Positions 1 to 8,097 of a stretch of DNA of 22,732 bases are shown piece by piece. Where the stretch lies: the NCBI GenBank assembly GCA_018609935.1, contig JAHENH010000059.1, positions 1-22,732 of the forward strand. Direction: 5' to 3'. Under the pieces are notes generated by a model, which saw only the letters and a list, made by a program, of their open reading frames with translations, ran no database searches and was not told the origin of the DNA. The position numbers and the translations under genes were made by a program. The first letter of the stretch is position 1, and each line of letters opens with the position of its first letter. This stretch comes from Halobacteriales archaeon. GTDB taxonomy: Archaea; Halobacteriota; Halobacteria; Halorutilales; JAHENH01.

Positions 1-1
1 A

Positions 2-1192
2 GTTGTCACCTTCCAAGTTGAAGATGCAAATGGAAACAACCTAGATATAAACAATGACGGAACTCCAGACGGAATATCCGTTAAAGATGGAGGATTCGCA
101 TACATAGATGACGGACCAGGAATGAACCTATTTGGATCACCACCACTTGGACATGACACAATAGTCGGAGTCGACAAAGATGGTACAAGAAACGGTGTCA
201 TAACCGCTAGACTACAGCTAGGACAAATCTTTGACTCCGGAGAAGCAGCAACTGGAGACCTTGAAGTCTTCGCTATAGCAGCTGTAGACTTCAATCAACC
301 ATCAGCTGATTCTAATACTATACAAGTAGACAATGAAAGACCAACAATGACTACATCTGCAAACACAGGTGACCAACATCTTACTGTCCACTTTAATGAA
401 GGAGTATACGCAAGAGAACTCAGCCATGAAACTCTAAGAGAAGACGACTTCAGATACATAGATAAAGACTTCTCTGGTGCATCAGAGATAATATCAGTAG
501 ATCACAGTGGTGGAAGCGACACAGCAACCCTACAACTAAATAGCGCACTAACAAGCCAAGACTTAATAGACGATAAAATAAGCATAGTAGTAGCACAGGA
601 ATCATTAGTTGATGTAGGAACACCACTTCATGACAACCCAATAGAGGATAGAGTAGGAAACAATCTACTTGTAGGATCACCAACACAGAGTATAAACCAA
701 GCAAACCCAGATAGTGTCAACCTAACTGCAGGTGCCACACAGGTATCAGTAGGATCAACTACAACACTAACAGCAAAAGCACTAGATAGTAATGACAACA
801 CTCTCAACGATAAGAACATCACACTAACTACAGATCACGGAACATTCGCAAACGGACAAACATCAATAACCAAGACAACAAGTGCACAAGACAATACACA
901 CAAGATAGAAACAACAATATCAGCACAAACAGCTGGTACAGCAGACATAACAGCAACAGCACAAGGAGGAGCATCCGACAGTGTACAAGTCACATTCGGA
1001 CAACCATCAGGTGGAGACGGCGACGGTGACGGAGACGGACAAAATGGAGTAGTATCACAATACGATGCTGACAGTAGTGGATCTATAGATAGTGACGAAG
1101 TCAAACAAGCAATAACAGACTTCCTATTCAACAACCAAATAAGTAGTGCTGACGTCAAAACAGTAATACGTGCATTCCTAGGCTTTTCATAA
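2..1192 (+). CDS. Secreted surface protein, 5'-truncated by window edge: Ig-like domain, Big-1-like domain, dockerin-like C-terminal module
   Basis: The frame is open from base 2, so the gene starts outside the window and the ATG at 122 is internal. 396 residues are visible. In order: a beta-rich Asp/Gly segment; an Ig-like repeat (VHFNEGVY ... DRVGNN, the pattern of SwmB/SbsA-like surface domains); a Big-1/invasin-like domain beginning about residue 235 (VNLTAGATQVSVGSTTTLTA ... ITATAQGGASDSVQVTF); a GDGDGDGDG linker; and a C-terminal module with one EF-hand-like loop (DADSSGSIDSDE) followed by KTVIRAFLGF. That layout suggests an extracellular Ca2+-binding surface protein. The terminal module is half of a type I dockerin-like fold: only the first loop keeps acidic ligands. 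The next gene ends in a matching module, so the two probably share a partner or attachment mode. No enzymatic motif is visible. Secretion is inferred because the N terminus is missing. Confidence 0.85.
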   Translation, partial: VVTFQVEDANGNNLDINNDGTPDGISVKDGGFAYIDDGPGMNLFGSPPLGHDTIVGVDKDGTRNGVITARLQLGQIFDSGEAATGDLEVFAIAAVDFNQPSADSNTIQVDNERPTMTTSANTGDQHLTVHFNEGVYARELSHETLREDDFRYIDKDFSGASEIISVDHSGGSDTATLQLNSALTSQDLIDDKISIVVAQESLVDVGTPLHDNPIEDRVGNNLLVGSPTQSINQANPDSVNLTAGATQVSVGSTTTLTAKALDSNDNTLNDKNITLTTDHGTFANGQTSITKTTSAQDNTHKIETTISAQTAGTADITATAQGGASDSVQVTFGQPSGGDGDGDGDGQNGVVSQYDADSSGSIDSDEVKQAITDFLFNNQISSADVKTVIRAFLGFS

Positions 1193-1197
1193 AAAAA

Positions 1198-1262
1198 GCC
1201 TAATTTGAAGACTAGGTAGGCGAACAAAAAACAAAAATATTTTATTTTTTTCTTATTTTTTC
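1198..1262 (+). terminator. Hairpin plus T-rich tract after the truncated surface gene
   Basis: A GCCTA/TAGGC inverted repeat (1198-1202 with 1215-1219) starts 6 bases after the stop. It is followed by T-rich runs at about 1238-1262. Archaeal transcription usually ends on U-rich tracts, so this is a plausible terminator. The rest of the spacer to 1387 is AT-rich without other structure. Confidence 0.4.
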
Positions 1263-1387
1263 TTACCATATTTTATTTATTTTTTTGTTTTTCTCTATAT
1301 TTTTTTAGAAAATATAGATTTTTTCTTTTTAGAGATTAAAATTTATCCAGGTTTTATTGGTAAATAAATATGTTTCTTCGTTAGTTT

Positions 1388-1395
1388 TTTATAAA
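1388..1395 (+). promoter_or_regulatory. TATA box of the two-repeat secreted protein gene
   Basis: TTTATAAA centred at 1391-1392. Archaeal TATA boxes lie about 28 bp upstream of the start of transcription, which predicts initiation at about 1419. That is the second ATG (1419), not the first (1413), and supports a leaderless mRNA starting at 1419. Confidence 0.55.
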
Positions 1396-1418
1396 CAATA
1401 GTTTATCTCTATATGTTT

Positions 1419-2378
1419 ATGAAACAAAAACTACATAAAATAACGTTATTTTTTGTGGTGGCCCTGCTGGCCTTATCCACCATATCCATGATGCCGGTAT
1501 ATGGTCAAACAATATCATCTAGTAGCGGAGATACAGCACCACCTGGAGGTACAGCCTCAGTAACTGTATCAGCAGAAAATGTAGACGAAATAAGAATAAC
1601 AGGAATACCAGGTGACTGGACAGAAAAAAGCCATGACACAGATGGATCATCATTTGCAAGCCAAATATCCAGCCAAAACAGAGTTAGATGGGTTTGGGCA
1701 TCAAACCAATCAACTACAGATATATCAGTAGACCTAGAAATAAACCTAACAGCAAACATAGGAACAAACCAAACCCTAACAGTCGTAGCACTAAGTGGCA
1801 ACACCCAAACCACAACCAATATAGATATAGGTATTGAAGGAGCTACAACCCATAACCTAGAAGCTTCTGTAAATAATACTTCACCAGGTGGAAAAATACA
1901 GATAAAGGCAAACGCAACAAATGTAGGAGGAATAACAATAGAAGAAATACCAGACAACTTCACAGTAGCAGCAAACACATCCAATCCACAAGGAATATTT
2001 GTAGAATTCGATCCTGACAATGATGGAAACAACGAAAGCGCAGGATGGGCATGGGGATCAACAGTACTAAAAGCAAACACAACACTAACACTCGATGTAC
2101 CAGTAGACGCCCAGATTAGGGCATACAACTTCAATGTAACAGCAAAAAACGGAGTAAACGAAACAACAACAATAACAGCAATGGTCCAACAAGAAACACC
2201 CGCAGGTATCTATGACCAAAACGACAACCAACAAATAGATAGCAATGAGGTAAAACAATCAATACGTTGCTTCTTGTTTGATGGAAACAACTGTATAGGA
2301 GGACAACAAATAACAAGCACAGAAATAAAAACCCTCATACGGATATTCCTAGGATTCGAAACATTCCCTGGAACATAA
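1419..2378 (+). CDS. Secreted protein with two S-layer-type N-terminal repeats and a dockerin-like C-terminal module
   Basis: 319 residues. Residues 1-29 form a signal peptide (MKQKLHK, a hydrophobic core, then YGQ). Two homologous repeats of about 110 residues follow. Each has the pattern S-PGG ... I-I-G/E-IP-...-T, then D-P-D-N-D-G/N (clear in repeat 2), W-x-W, L-D-V/NL and a closing NGVNETTTITAMVQ-type strand. The same module is at the N terminus of the S-layer protein at 4535. The C-terminal ~60 residues carry an EF-hand-like loop (DQNDNQQIDSNE) and KTLIRIFLGF, matching the tail of the upstream gene, with an extra Cys pair (RCFLF...NNCIGG) between the helices. I chose ATG 1419 over 1413 from the TATA spacing. 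Numerous N-x-S/T sequons suggest glycosylation. The likely role is a small S-layer-associated or envelope-matrix protein. No catalytic motif is seen and no named family is recognised. Confidence 0.85.
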   Translation: MKQKLHKITLFFVVALLALSTISMMPVYGQTISSSSGDTAPPGGTASVTVSAENVDEIRITGIPGDWTEKSHDTDGSSFASQISSQNRVRWVWASNQSTTDISVDLEINLTANIGTNQTLTVVALSGNTQTTTNIDIGIEGATTHNLEASVNNTSPGGKIQIKANATNVGGITIEEIPDNFTVAANTSNPQGIFVEFDPDNDGNNESAGWAWGSTVLKANTTLTLDVPVDAQIRAYNFNVTAKNGVNETTTITAMVQQETPAGIYDQNDNQQIDSNEVKQSIRCFLFDGNNCIGGQQITSTEIKTLIRIFLGFETFPGT

Positions 2379-2450
2379 AAAAATATTCTTTTTTAAGTCT
2401 TATAGAAATACAAAACTAAATTCAATAACTATCCATTATTATTTCGACAC

Positions 2451-2470
2451 TTTAATATTTAAATATTAAA
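2451..2470. repeat. 20-bp perfect palindrome in the spacer
   Basis: TTTAATATTTAAATATTAAA reads identically on both strands. It lies 73 bp after one gene stop and 39 bp before the GT2 stub. It could be an operator, a terminator element or chance in an AT-rich spacer. Confidence 0.7.
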
Positions 2471-2508
2471 TCACTATCATTTAACACTATATTTAATATA
2501 ATAAATTA

Positions 2509-2688
2509 ATGAAAACTAAAGGAGATTTATATATCTTCCTTATTGTTTTATATATCTTTCCTATTGTTAGTGTTATTATTCCAACAAAAAATAGGGTAGA
2601 AATGTTAACTCGTGCAATCGATAGTGTTCTTGATCAATCCTATACAAATAAAATCCAGATGTTATCAAAATTAAAAAAAGTAAAGTAG
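2509..2688 (+). pseudogene. Truncated family-2 glycosyltransferase (N-terminal stub)
   Basis: A 59-codon frame (ATG 2509, TAG 2686). After a hydrophobic leader it contains VSVIIPTKNRVEMLTRAIDS followed by VLDQSYTN. This is the hallmark first strand, NR motif and helix of GT-A fold GT2 glycosyltransferases. The protein should continue with a nucleotide-binding DDGSxD motif, but here it ends 13 residues later in lysines. A normal GT2 enzyme has 230-350 residues, so this is a remnant and not a working enzyme. Its position between surface-protein genes suggests that an envelope-glycosylation gene once stood here and was deleted. The leader MKTKGDLYIFLIVLYIFPI is unusual for GT2 and may be read-through sequence. 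Confidence 0.7.
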
Positions 2689-2721
2689 GAATCTGTCAAA
2701 GTCTCTGTTGAACCCTCTTTT

Positions 2722-2730
2722 TTTATATAT
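2722..2730 (+). promoter_or_regulatory. TATA box of the lipoprotein gene
   Basis: TTTATATAT centred at 2726 predicts initiation near 2754. That is just before an in-frame TTG at 2757 and 12 bp before the ATG at 2766. Confidence 0.5.
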
Positions 2731-2765
2731 AAAATTTTTTCTATCAAGATTTACAATTGATTGTT

Positions 2766-3686
2766 ATGATTTCAAAAAAATATCTTATAGTTCCATCTTT
2801 AATTTTTATAGTTTTTATCACAGGCTGTATTGGAGGTCAAGTACAGATATCTCCACAAGAAATAAAAAACAATACTATACAGACAACAGAAAACATCAAT
2901 ACGTATAAATATAATGTAGATATGTCTACAGAGATGGCGATAAAAGAAGGTGGAGGCCAAACTAATTTTAGTTTGTTTAGTAGAACAACTGGTGGTGGAG
3001 ATGTAAACATAACAGACCAAAGATCTAGGACAAACCTTACACAGTATATAGTTATCTCTTCTGGTGAAAACCCACAACCCCCTAATCTTTTTTCTAGACG
3101 TGGAAACTCTTCTGTATATATAATAGGAAATACAGGATATTTTTTGTCTGACATATTTAATAGACAGAATAATCTTAGTGATGATCTATGGGTAAAGTCT
3201 GATCTACCACAGACACAGACATCATGGAGGATGCAAAACCAGCTTTTATTGTTAAACCAACAAACTGGGCTTTTGAATACAACCGATAATATTGAACTTG
3301 TTGGTGAAGAACAAATTAATAATAAAGACTCATATATACTAGAAATTTCTCCTGATAAACAGTCTCTTCTCAGATTTATACAACAACAAACATCTAATAG
3401 TATGGTTCAAGATCAAGCATACCTAACAGACAAAAGAGCAATAAAAAACTCCTCGATTAGATATTGGATATCAAAACAAAACAACCAACCAATAAAAACA
3501 AACATAACAGTATCAATAACACCAAATATATCTGGACTTGATCCATTAGTTAATATATCACTACAAAATAAAACAATAGAAAGTAAAATAAACATAGAAA
3601 CAACATATACAGATATAAACCAACCTATAAATATAAAACTTCCAACTAAAGCCCAAAATGCAACAGACATAACAAACATACAATAA
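2766..3686 (+). CDS. Exported lipoprotein, LolA/LppX-like fold suspected
   Basis: 306 residues from ATG 2766; an in-frame TTG at 2757 would add three residues and fits the TATA spacing better. The N terminus is a lipoprotein signal peptide: MISKKY, hydrophobic stretch, lipobox ITGC at about residues 18-21, then Gly-Gly. The acylated cysteine would hold the protein on the outer face of the membrane. The mature part starts with a helix (ISPQEIKNNTIQTTENINTY) and runs into alternating beta-strands, NxS/T sequons and Trp/Tyr-rich strands (YWISKQNNQPIKTNITVSI). This order resembles archaeal lipoproteins of the LolA/LppX-type half-barrel class, but that assignment is from general pattern only. The function is unknown. 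Codons shift from T-ending at the start to A-ending in the last third. Confidence 0.8.
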   Translation: MISKKYLIVPSLIFIVFITGCIGGQVQISPQEIKNNTIQTTENINTYKYNVDMSTEMAIKEGGGQTNFSLFSRTTGGGDVNITDQRSRTNLTQYIVISSGENPQPPNLFSRRGNSSVYIIGNTGYFLSDIFNRQNNLSDDLWVKSDLPQTQTSWRMQNQLLLLNQQTGLLNTTDNIELVGEEQINNKDSYILEISPDKQSLLRFIQQQTSNSMVQDQAYLTDKRAIKNSSIRYWISKQNNQPIKTNITVSITPNISGLDPLVNISLQNKTIESKINIETTYTDINQPINIKLPTKAQNATDITNIQ

Positions 3687-3875
3687 GAGAATCTTAAACA
3701 TCAAAACTAGCAAAAAACAAACATATAGATCTATCCTTAAAACATAAAGATATTCTAGTTTTTATATATCCCTATACTATATACAGATAAATATACTAGT
3801 TATATATATTTATTGGGATGGAAGAAGAGATATGATGTCTGTTTTGTGGTTGGTTCAGGATAAACGTATATATTA

Positions 3876-4100
3876 GTGTTGAAAGAACGTAGATTTATCT
3901 ATAGCGATTATATATTAGAGAGGAGTTATAGATATAGAGTTGAGGAGACTTCGATTGAAAAAATAAGATCTGTTCTTGATGTTGGAAAACTTGATTTATT
4001 GGCAGTAACAACAGGTTCTGGAGATATTGTTGGATTCTCGAGGGTTGTTTTAGGAAAAGATTTATCGTGGGTCATATATCCTATAAGGCAGTCGATATAG
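3876..4100 (+). CDS. Small hypothetical protein
   Basis: A 74-codon frame starting at GTG 3876 (alternative TTG 3879). I recognise no family. The product begins with a basic/aromatic stretch (LKERRFIYSDYILERSYRYR), then a helix (EETSIEKIRSVLDV) and a compact hydrophobic part (LDLLAVTTGSGDIVGFSRVV). There is no signal peptide or membrane segment. T-ending codons match the 5' parts of real genes here, and a TATA-like run (TATATATTTA, about 3802-3811) lies upstream, so it may be expressed. It could also be the N-terminal fragment of a lost gene, since it ends abruptly just before an AT-rich spacer. Spacer 3687-3875 holds nothing else recognisable. Confidence 0.4.
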   Translation: MLKERRFIYSDYILERSYRYRVEETSIEKIRSVLDVGKLDLLAVTTGSGDIVGFSRVVLGKDLSWVIYPIRQSI

Positions 4101-4502
4101 ATATTTGACTAAATAAACTTTTTTGTCGTTATATTTTTTGAGTATTATTTTTCCAATTTAACATAAAAGTTTTATATAGAATAAAAAAACAACACTATAT
4201 AATTGTTTACTATAAAATTTTTTAAATTTTTTTTAGAAAAACTATAAAAATAAAACTATTAAATAAAAAAATAAACCATGTTTGTCTTAGAAATTTTTGT
4301 AATAATAAATAAACTATATTATATTTAGGGTAAATGAATTTTTCCAGCGGAACTAAATGTGTATATATGTTTATTTCTATATCTGTAGTATAGAAAAAAA
4401 TAGAAATATTTTTTAGGAAAACATGTTTATTTATAAAAATATTTTATTGTGTTGTTTTTTGTTGTTTTTGTATGACAAAATGGTGGGTATAACACAGAAA
4501 GT
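4101..4502. other. Long AT-rich spacer upstream of the S-layer gene
   Basis: About 400 bases of very AT-rich DNA with A and T runs and no coding frame or strong hairpin. Long upstream spacers are common for highly expressed S-layer genes and could hold regulatory sites, but I can name none beyond the TATA box that follows. Confidence 0.5.
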
Positions 4503-4510
4503 ATTTAAAA
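4503..4510 (+). promoter_or_regulatory. TATA box of the S-layer gene (leaderless start)
   Basis: ATTTAAAA centred at about 4506 is 28-29 bp from the ATG at 4535, the spacing expected if transcription starts at or next to the first codon. No Shine-Dalgarno sequence precedes the ATG. Confidence 0.6.
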
Positions 4511-4534
4511 AGAAGTAACCAATCATCAACTGCG

Positions 4535-7500
4535 ATGAATATAAACAAGAAAGTCTTAGGTGTATTTCTAACACTATTGATGATTTTGTCGGTGTTTTCT
4601 GTAGCAACAGTTTCAGCAGCTACAGTAAACAGTGCTAGTGCTACGGACAGTAACCCCGGAGGCACCACCACTATATCAACAACCGCGGGTAGTGCTACTG
4701 GTATAACAGTCAGTGGCATACCAGATGGTTGGACAATAGATGGAGCAGCCACACAGAACGACAGTGGTATAATGGTGACAAACGATCCAGACAATGACAA
4801 TCATCCTGAAGAAGTCGGCTGGGCATGGCAAAACCAAGGAAGCCATAGCCCATCCTTAGTACTAAACGTTCCAGGTAATGCACAGACAGGACAGAGCCAC
4901 CAATTCACAGTAGAAGCAAGAAACGGTGGAACTGACACATCAACAGTATCTATGACGGTACAATCACAACAACAACCACCACCTCAACAACAAGGACAAT
5001 CAACACGTGGCGGACAAGCATTCAATCCTGGAAATAGTAGTGGAGATATAGGTCTTGGAGGATCAATATTTATAGGAGAAGATGAAGCCACAATTAGAGA
5101 CAACCAAGGCAACGTAGTCACCAACCTTGATGGTGTCCCTGATACAAACACTGAAGGAGAACAACTAGACGTCCCTCCACCACTAGGTCTACCTATTGGT
5201 ACATATGATCAAGATGACACTCTTGGGACGGGAGATGAAATAACTGTAAGTACTCCAAGAGTTCTACGTCTACGTGTATATAATGAACAGGGAGAAGAAG
5301 TATCAGGTAGCGCAATAGAAGAAAACGAAGACGTAATCATAGTCGGACAAACAAACTATATGCAAGCAGAAGACATACGCCTTAAAATAGAAAATGAAGG
5401 AGGAACACAGATAACACAGACTGCACTAACTACAGATACAGATGCATTAACTACCGATCAGCTAAACAGAATAGACGGATTTTCTGGATGGCAAGTAATA
5501 CGAAACAATACAGGTACATTCATAGTAGATGATGGAAACAACAACATAGACAGATCAGATGATCTATCTACACAACAACAAGGTATAGGAAACACAAATC
5601 TTGAACAGGGAGATGTTGCTATTTGGCATCTAGACCTAGATGAACTAGAAACAGAAACACACATAGTAAGAATAGAAGGTATAGATGACTTTGCACTAAA
5701 TAGTCCATTCTCTAATGATGGACCACCATTCGGAAGCCCACCAAGTACAGCAGTAGACACTATATCACTAGAAGTATTAGGAGAAGAGGATCCAGAACTA
5801 AATATAGAGGATGACACCGTAACACAAGGACAACGTTCAAACTTCGAAATAACAACTTCAACACCTGGAAATGTCCATGTCGTAGCTATAGAACAAAACG
5901 ATATGAGAGATGACAGACTAGACGAACGTGTTTTCATGCTTACAGAAGACACAGTAGATAGAGATACAGCACACGGACATGCATATGCAATAGTACGTAT
6001 AGACACGGATGGTATAGGAATAGGACGTATAGATTCAGAGTTCTTAGATGATACAGGAGTAGATGTAGACCTATTCGGTGAAGAAGCACAGTTCTCAAAC
6101 ATTACAGCAGCACAAAACGCAATAAGTGCTGCTCCAACCTTTTTCGCTGAAGGTAACAGCATAGATGATGAGGAACTAGAAGTTGAAGAAGGACTTGTCA
6201 GCGTAGACAATCCAGGACGTGAATATGTCGCTGGAGACGAACTAGACGTCAATGGTACAGCAAGTGAAGGTATAGACAGAGTTGTTGTATATGTCAGAAA
6301 AGACTCTGATATATGGCATAAAGTCCTAGACGATAGAGCAAGCGGTGGAGAATGGGAAGAAGACGACTTCGAACTTAATACAGACGCAGAAACTTCAGAT
6401 GCAAGAAATCTACTATCACTACCAGGCGTTAAACGTATAGGAATAATAGACGCAGAAGACGTAAGAGACAACCAAGGAAGAATACTAGACAATATAACAA
6501 CAACACGGTTCAACCAAGGAACAAGCAAACAACGCAGTCTACGTATAGTAGATCCAACACTAACCACAACATTCAAAACAGTAGATGGACAGATATTCGC
6601 AGGTGACGGAATAGACTTCGAGGGAACAGCAACAGGAGTCGACTCAGTAGCAATATATGTCATAGATGATAATGGAAAGGCAAACGTAGAGCTAGTAGAT
6701 GTCAACCAAGATGACGACACATTTGACGAAGATGACTACTCATTAGCTGACAAGATAGATCCAGGAAGAGCAACAATAATATCCGCAAGTGTAAGTAGAG
6801 ATGGAGTACTAGGAGACAACACACTAACCGATGCAGGAAGATATGATTCTAATAGAAACAACCAGTTTGTAGATACTGGAAGCTACCTACTCAACTTTGC
6901 TAACTGGGTTAATACACCACCGGGATATCCAGCAGACCTCGGAGTAGACGATCGTGGACTATCACATACCCAAATACTCCAATACTTAGTATCACAGACA
7001 ACCGGGGACGATGGAAGTGATGACCTAGCAGTCCTAGAAAACTTCCGATTCACAGACGACTCAAGTACAAGTATAAATACAATAAGACCGGAAGGATTCA
7101 CAAACATAACAGATAGAATAGTACCAATACAGCCAGGAGAAACAATGGAAGTCATGGGTATAACAAACAGACAATCAGACGATAACACAATAGCAGTAGA
7201 AGTCATAAGAGGCCCAGACACAGCAGCATTCGAAGTAGCTACAACAGAGGACTGGCCACTATCCGGAGAATGGAGTGTTACACTACAAGTAGACCAAAAC
7301 GTCACACCAGGTAACTACACAATAGAAGCAGAAGACGGAGACTCCTCAGACGTAGTAGACTTCCAAGTCACAACAGAAAGAACACTAGACACAGGAGACG
7401 GACAACAGGTCCAAGAACTAAGAGAACGACTACAACAGAAAAACCAAACAATAAACAACCTAGAACAAGACCTCAATGAAACACAACAACAAAGACAACA

Positions 7501-7669
7501 ACTACAACAACAAAATGAACAACTCAACCAAAGAGTCAGTCAACTAGAACAAAACATATCCAACCTAACAGAACAACAACAACAACAGCAACCTGGATTC
7601 ACACCACTCGTAGCTATAATCGCATTCGTAACAATAGCACTACTCGCACTTAAAAGAAGAAAACACTAA
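4535..7669 (+). CDS. csg: S-layer glycoprotein, haloarchaeal type, with PGF-CTERM anchor
   Basis: 1044 residues, a little longer than haloarchaeal S-layer glycoproteins (about 800-900). Order: signal peptide 1-29 (ending VSA-A); an extra N-terminal domain, about 30-145, of the S-PGG/IPDGW/DPDNDN/WAW type also present twice in the protein at 1419; a Gln/Pro linker; then the haloarchaeal S-layer core from about 165. The core recalls the Haloferax protein in several places: LGLPIGTYDQDD, HVVAIEQNDMRDD, AYAIVRID...FLDDTGVDVDLF, YVAGDELDVNGTAS, SSTSINTIRPEGF and PGETMEVMGITN. Residues 959-1013 form a Gln/Leu-rich coiled coil in place of the usual Thr-rich glycosylated stalk. The protein ends with PGF at 1020-1022, a membrane segment and KRRKH, the signal cut and lipid-anchored by archaeosortase A. 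It would build the cell's outer lattice; Asp/Glu richness suits high salt. The core reading is from memory of the family, not an alignment. Confidence 0.93.
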   Translation: MNINKKVLGVFLTLLMILSVFSVATVSAATVNSASATDSNPGGTTTISTTAGSATGITVSGIPDGWTIDGAATQNDSGIMVTNDPDNDNHPEEVGWAWQNQGSHSPSLVLNVPGNAQTGQSHQFTVEARNGGTDTSTVSMTVQSQQQPPPQQQGQSTRGGQAFNPGNSSGDIGLGGSIFIGEDEATIRDNQGNVVTNLDGVPDTNTEGEQLDVPPPLGLPIGTYDQDDTLGTGDEITVSTPRVLRLRVYNEQGEEVSGSAIEENEDVIIVGQTNYMQAEDIRLKIENEGGTQITQTALTTDTDALTTDQLNRIDGFSGWQVIRNNTGTFIVDDGNNNIDRSDDLSTQQQGIGNTNLEQGDVAIWHLDLDELETETHIVRIEGIDDFALNSPFSNDGPPFGSPPSTAVDTISLEVLGEEDPELNIEDDTVTQGQRSNFEITTSTPGNVHVVAIEQNDMRDDRLDERVFMLTEDTVDRDTAHGHAYAIVRIDTDGIGIGRIDSEFLDDTGVDVDLFGEEAQFSNITAAQNAISAAPTFFAEGNSIDDEELEVEEGLVSVDNPGREYVAGDELDVNGTASEGIDRVVVYVRKDSDIWHKVLDDRASGGEWEEDDFELNTDAETSDARNLLSLPGVKRIGIIDAEDVRDNQGRILDNITTTRFNQGTSKQRSLRIVDPTLTTTFKTVDGQIFAGDGIDFEGTATGVDSVAIYVIDDNGKANVELVDVNQDDDTFDEDDYSLADKIDPGRATIISASVSRDGVLGDNTLTDAGRYDSNRNNQFVDTGSYLLNFANWVNTPPGYPADLGVDDRGLSHTQILQYLVSQTTGDDGSDDLAVLENFRFTDDSSTSINTIRPEGFTNITDRIVPIQPGETMEVMGITNRQSDDNTIAVEVIRGPDTAAFEVATTEDWPLSGEWSVTLQVDQNVTPGNYTIEAEDGDSSDVVDFQVTTERTLDTGDGQQVQELRERLQQKNQTINNLEQDLNETQQQRQQLQQQNEQLNQRVSQLEQNISNLTEQQQQQQPGFTPLVAIIAFVTIALLALKRRKH

Positions 7670-7738
7670 ATAACTAAATAAAGTAGGAAAAAAGAAGAAA
7701 TACGTAGCAGCCAAAAAAACAAAAAATCTTTTCAACTT

Positions 7739-7773
7739 TCTTTTTACTTACTTTTTCCCCGTACTACTTTTTT
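7739..7773 (+). terminator. T-rich termination tract after the S-layer gene
   Basis: Several T-rich runs (CTTTCTTTTTACTTACTTTTT and TACTTTTTTA) begin about 70 bases after the stop, as expected for archaeal U-tract termination. No stable hairpin is seen. The rest of the spacer to 8012 is AT-rich with nothing recognised. Confidence 0.45.
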
Positions 7774-8012
7774 ATCTAACATCTATACTTATTTTCAGAC
7801 TCTAAAATAACCTAATTCTACCAGATATATCATTAATTCATCCAGTCTAATACCTATATTAAAACATACAAGTCTTAGATTTGAAAATAGAATAAAATAA
7901 TACACAATACATAGAAAATTTATATCTATTATTTTTTTGAAATCTATAATAAATTCCCTAGAAATTCTTTTGTTAAAAATTATTTATAGATTATTGGAGA
8001 TATAGGATAGAA

Positions 8013-8020
8013 TTATAAAT
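8013..8020 (+). promoter_or_regulatory. TATA box of rps6e
   Basis: TTATAAAT centred at 8016 predicts initiation near 8044 and a T-rich leader of about 54 bases before the ATG at 8098. Unlike neighbouring genes this mRNA would not be leaderless. The leader has no Shine-Dalgarno motif. Confidence 0.45.
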
Positions 8021-8097
8021 AGAGTATTTTTTTGTTGGTTTTTGTTTTTGTCTTTGTTTTTAGCAAGGCTTATTCTTTATTGTATTATATTTTTTTT

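Noticed and set aside
5458..6720. 420-codon open frame on the minus strand inside the S-layer gene
   Set aside because: Its product is Ser-rich low complexity. The frame stays open because the sense strand uses A-ending codons and acidic residues; the S-layer frame is clearly the real one.
4970..7590. CAA-rich runs in the S-layer gene as a microsatellite or CRISPR-like repeat
   Set aside because: They encode the Gln-rich linker and coiled coil in frame, without a fixed unit or spacers. No CRISPR array is present in the window.
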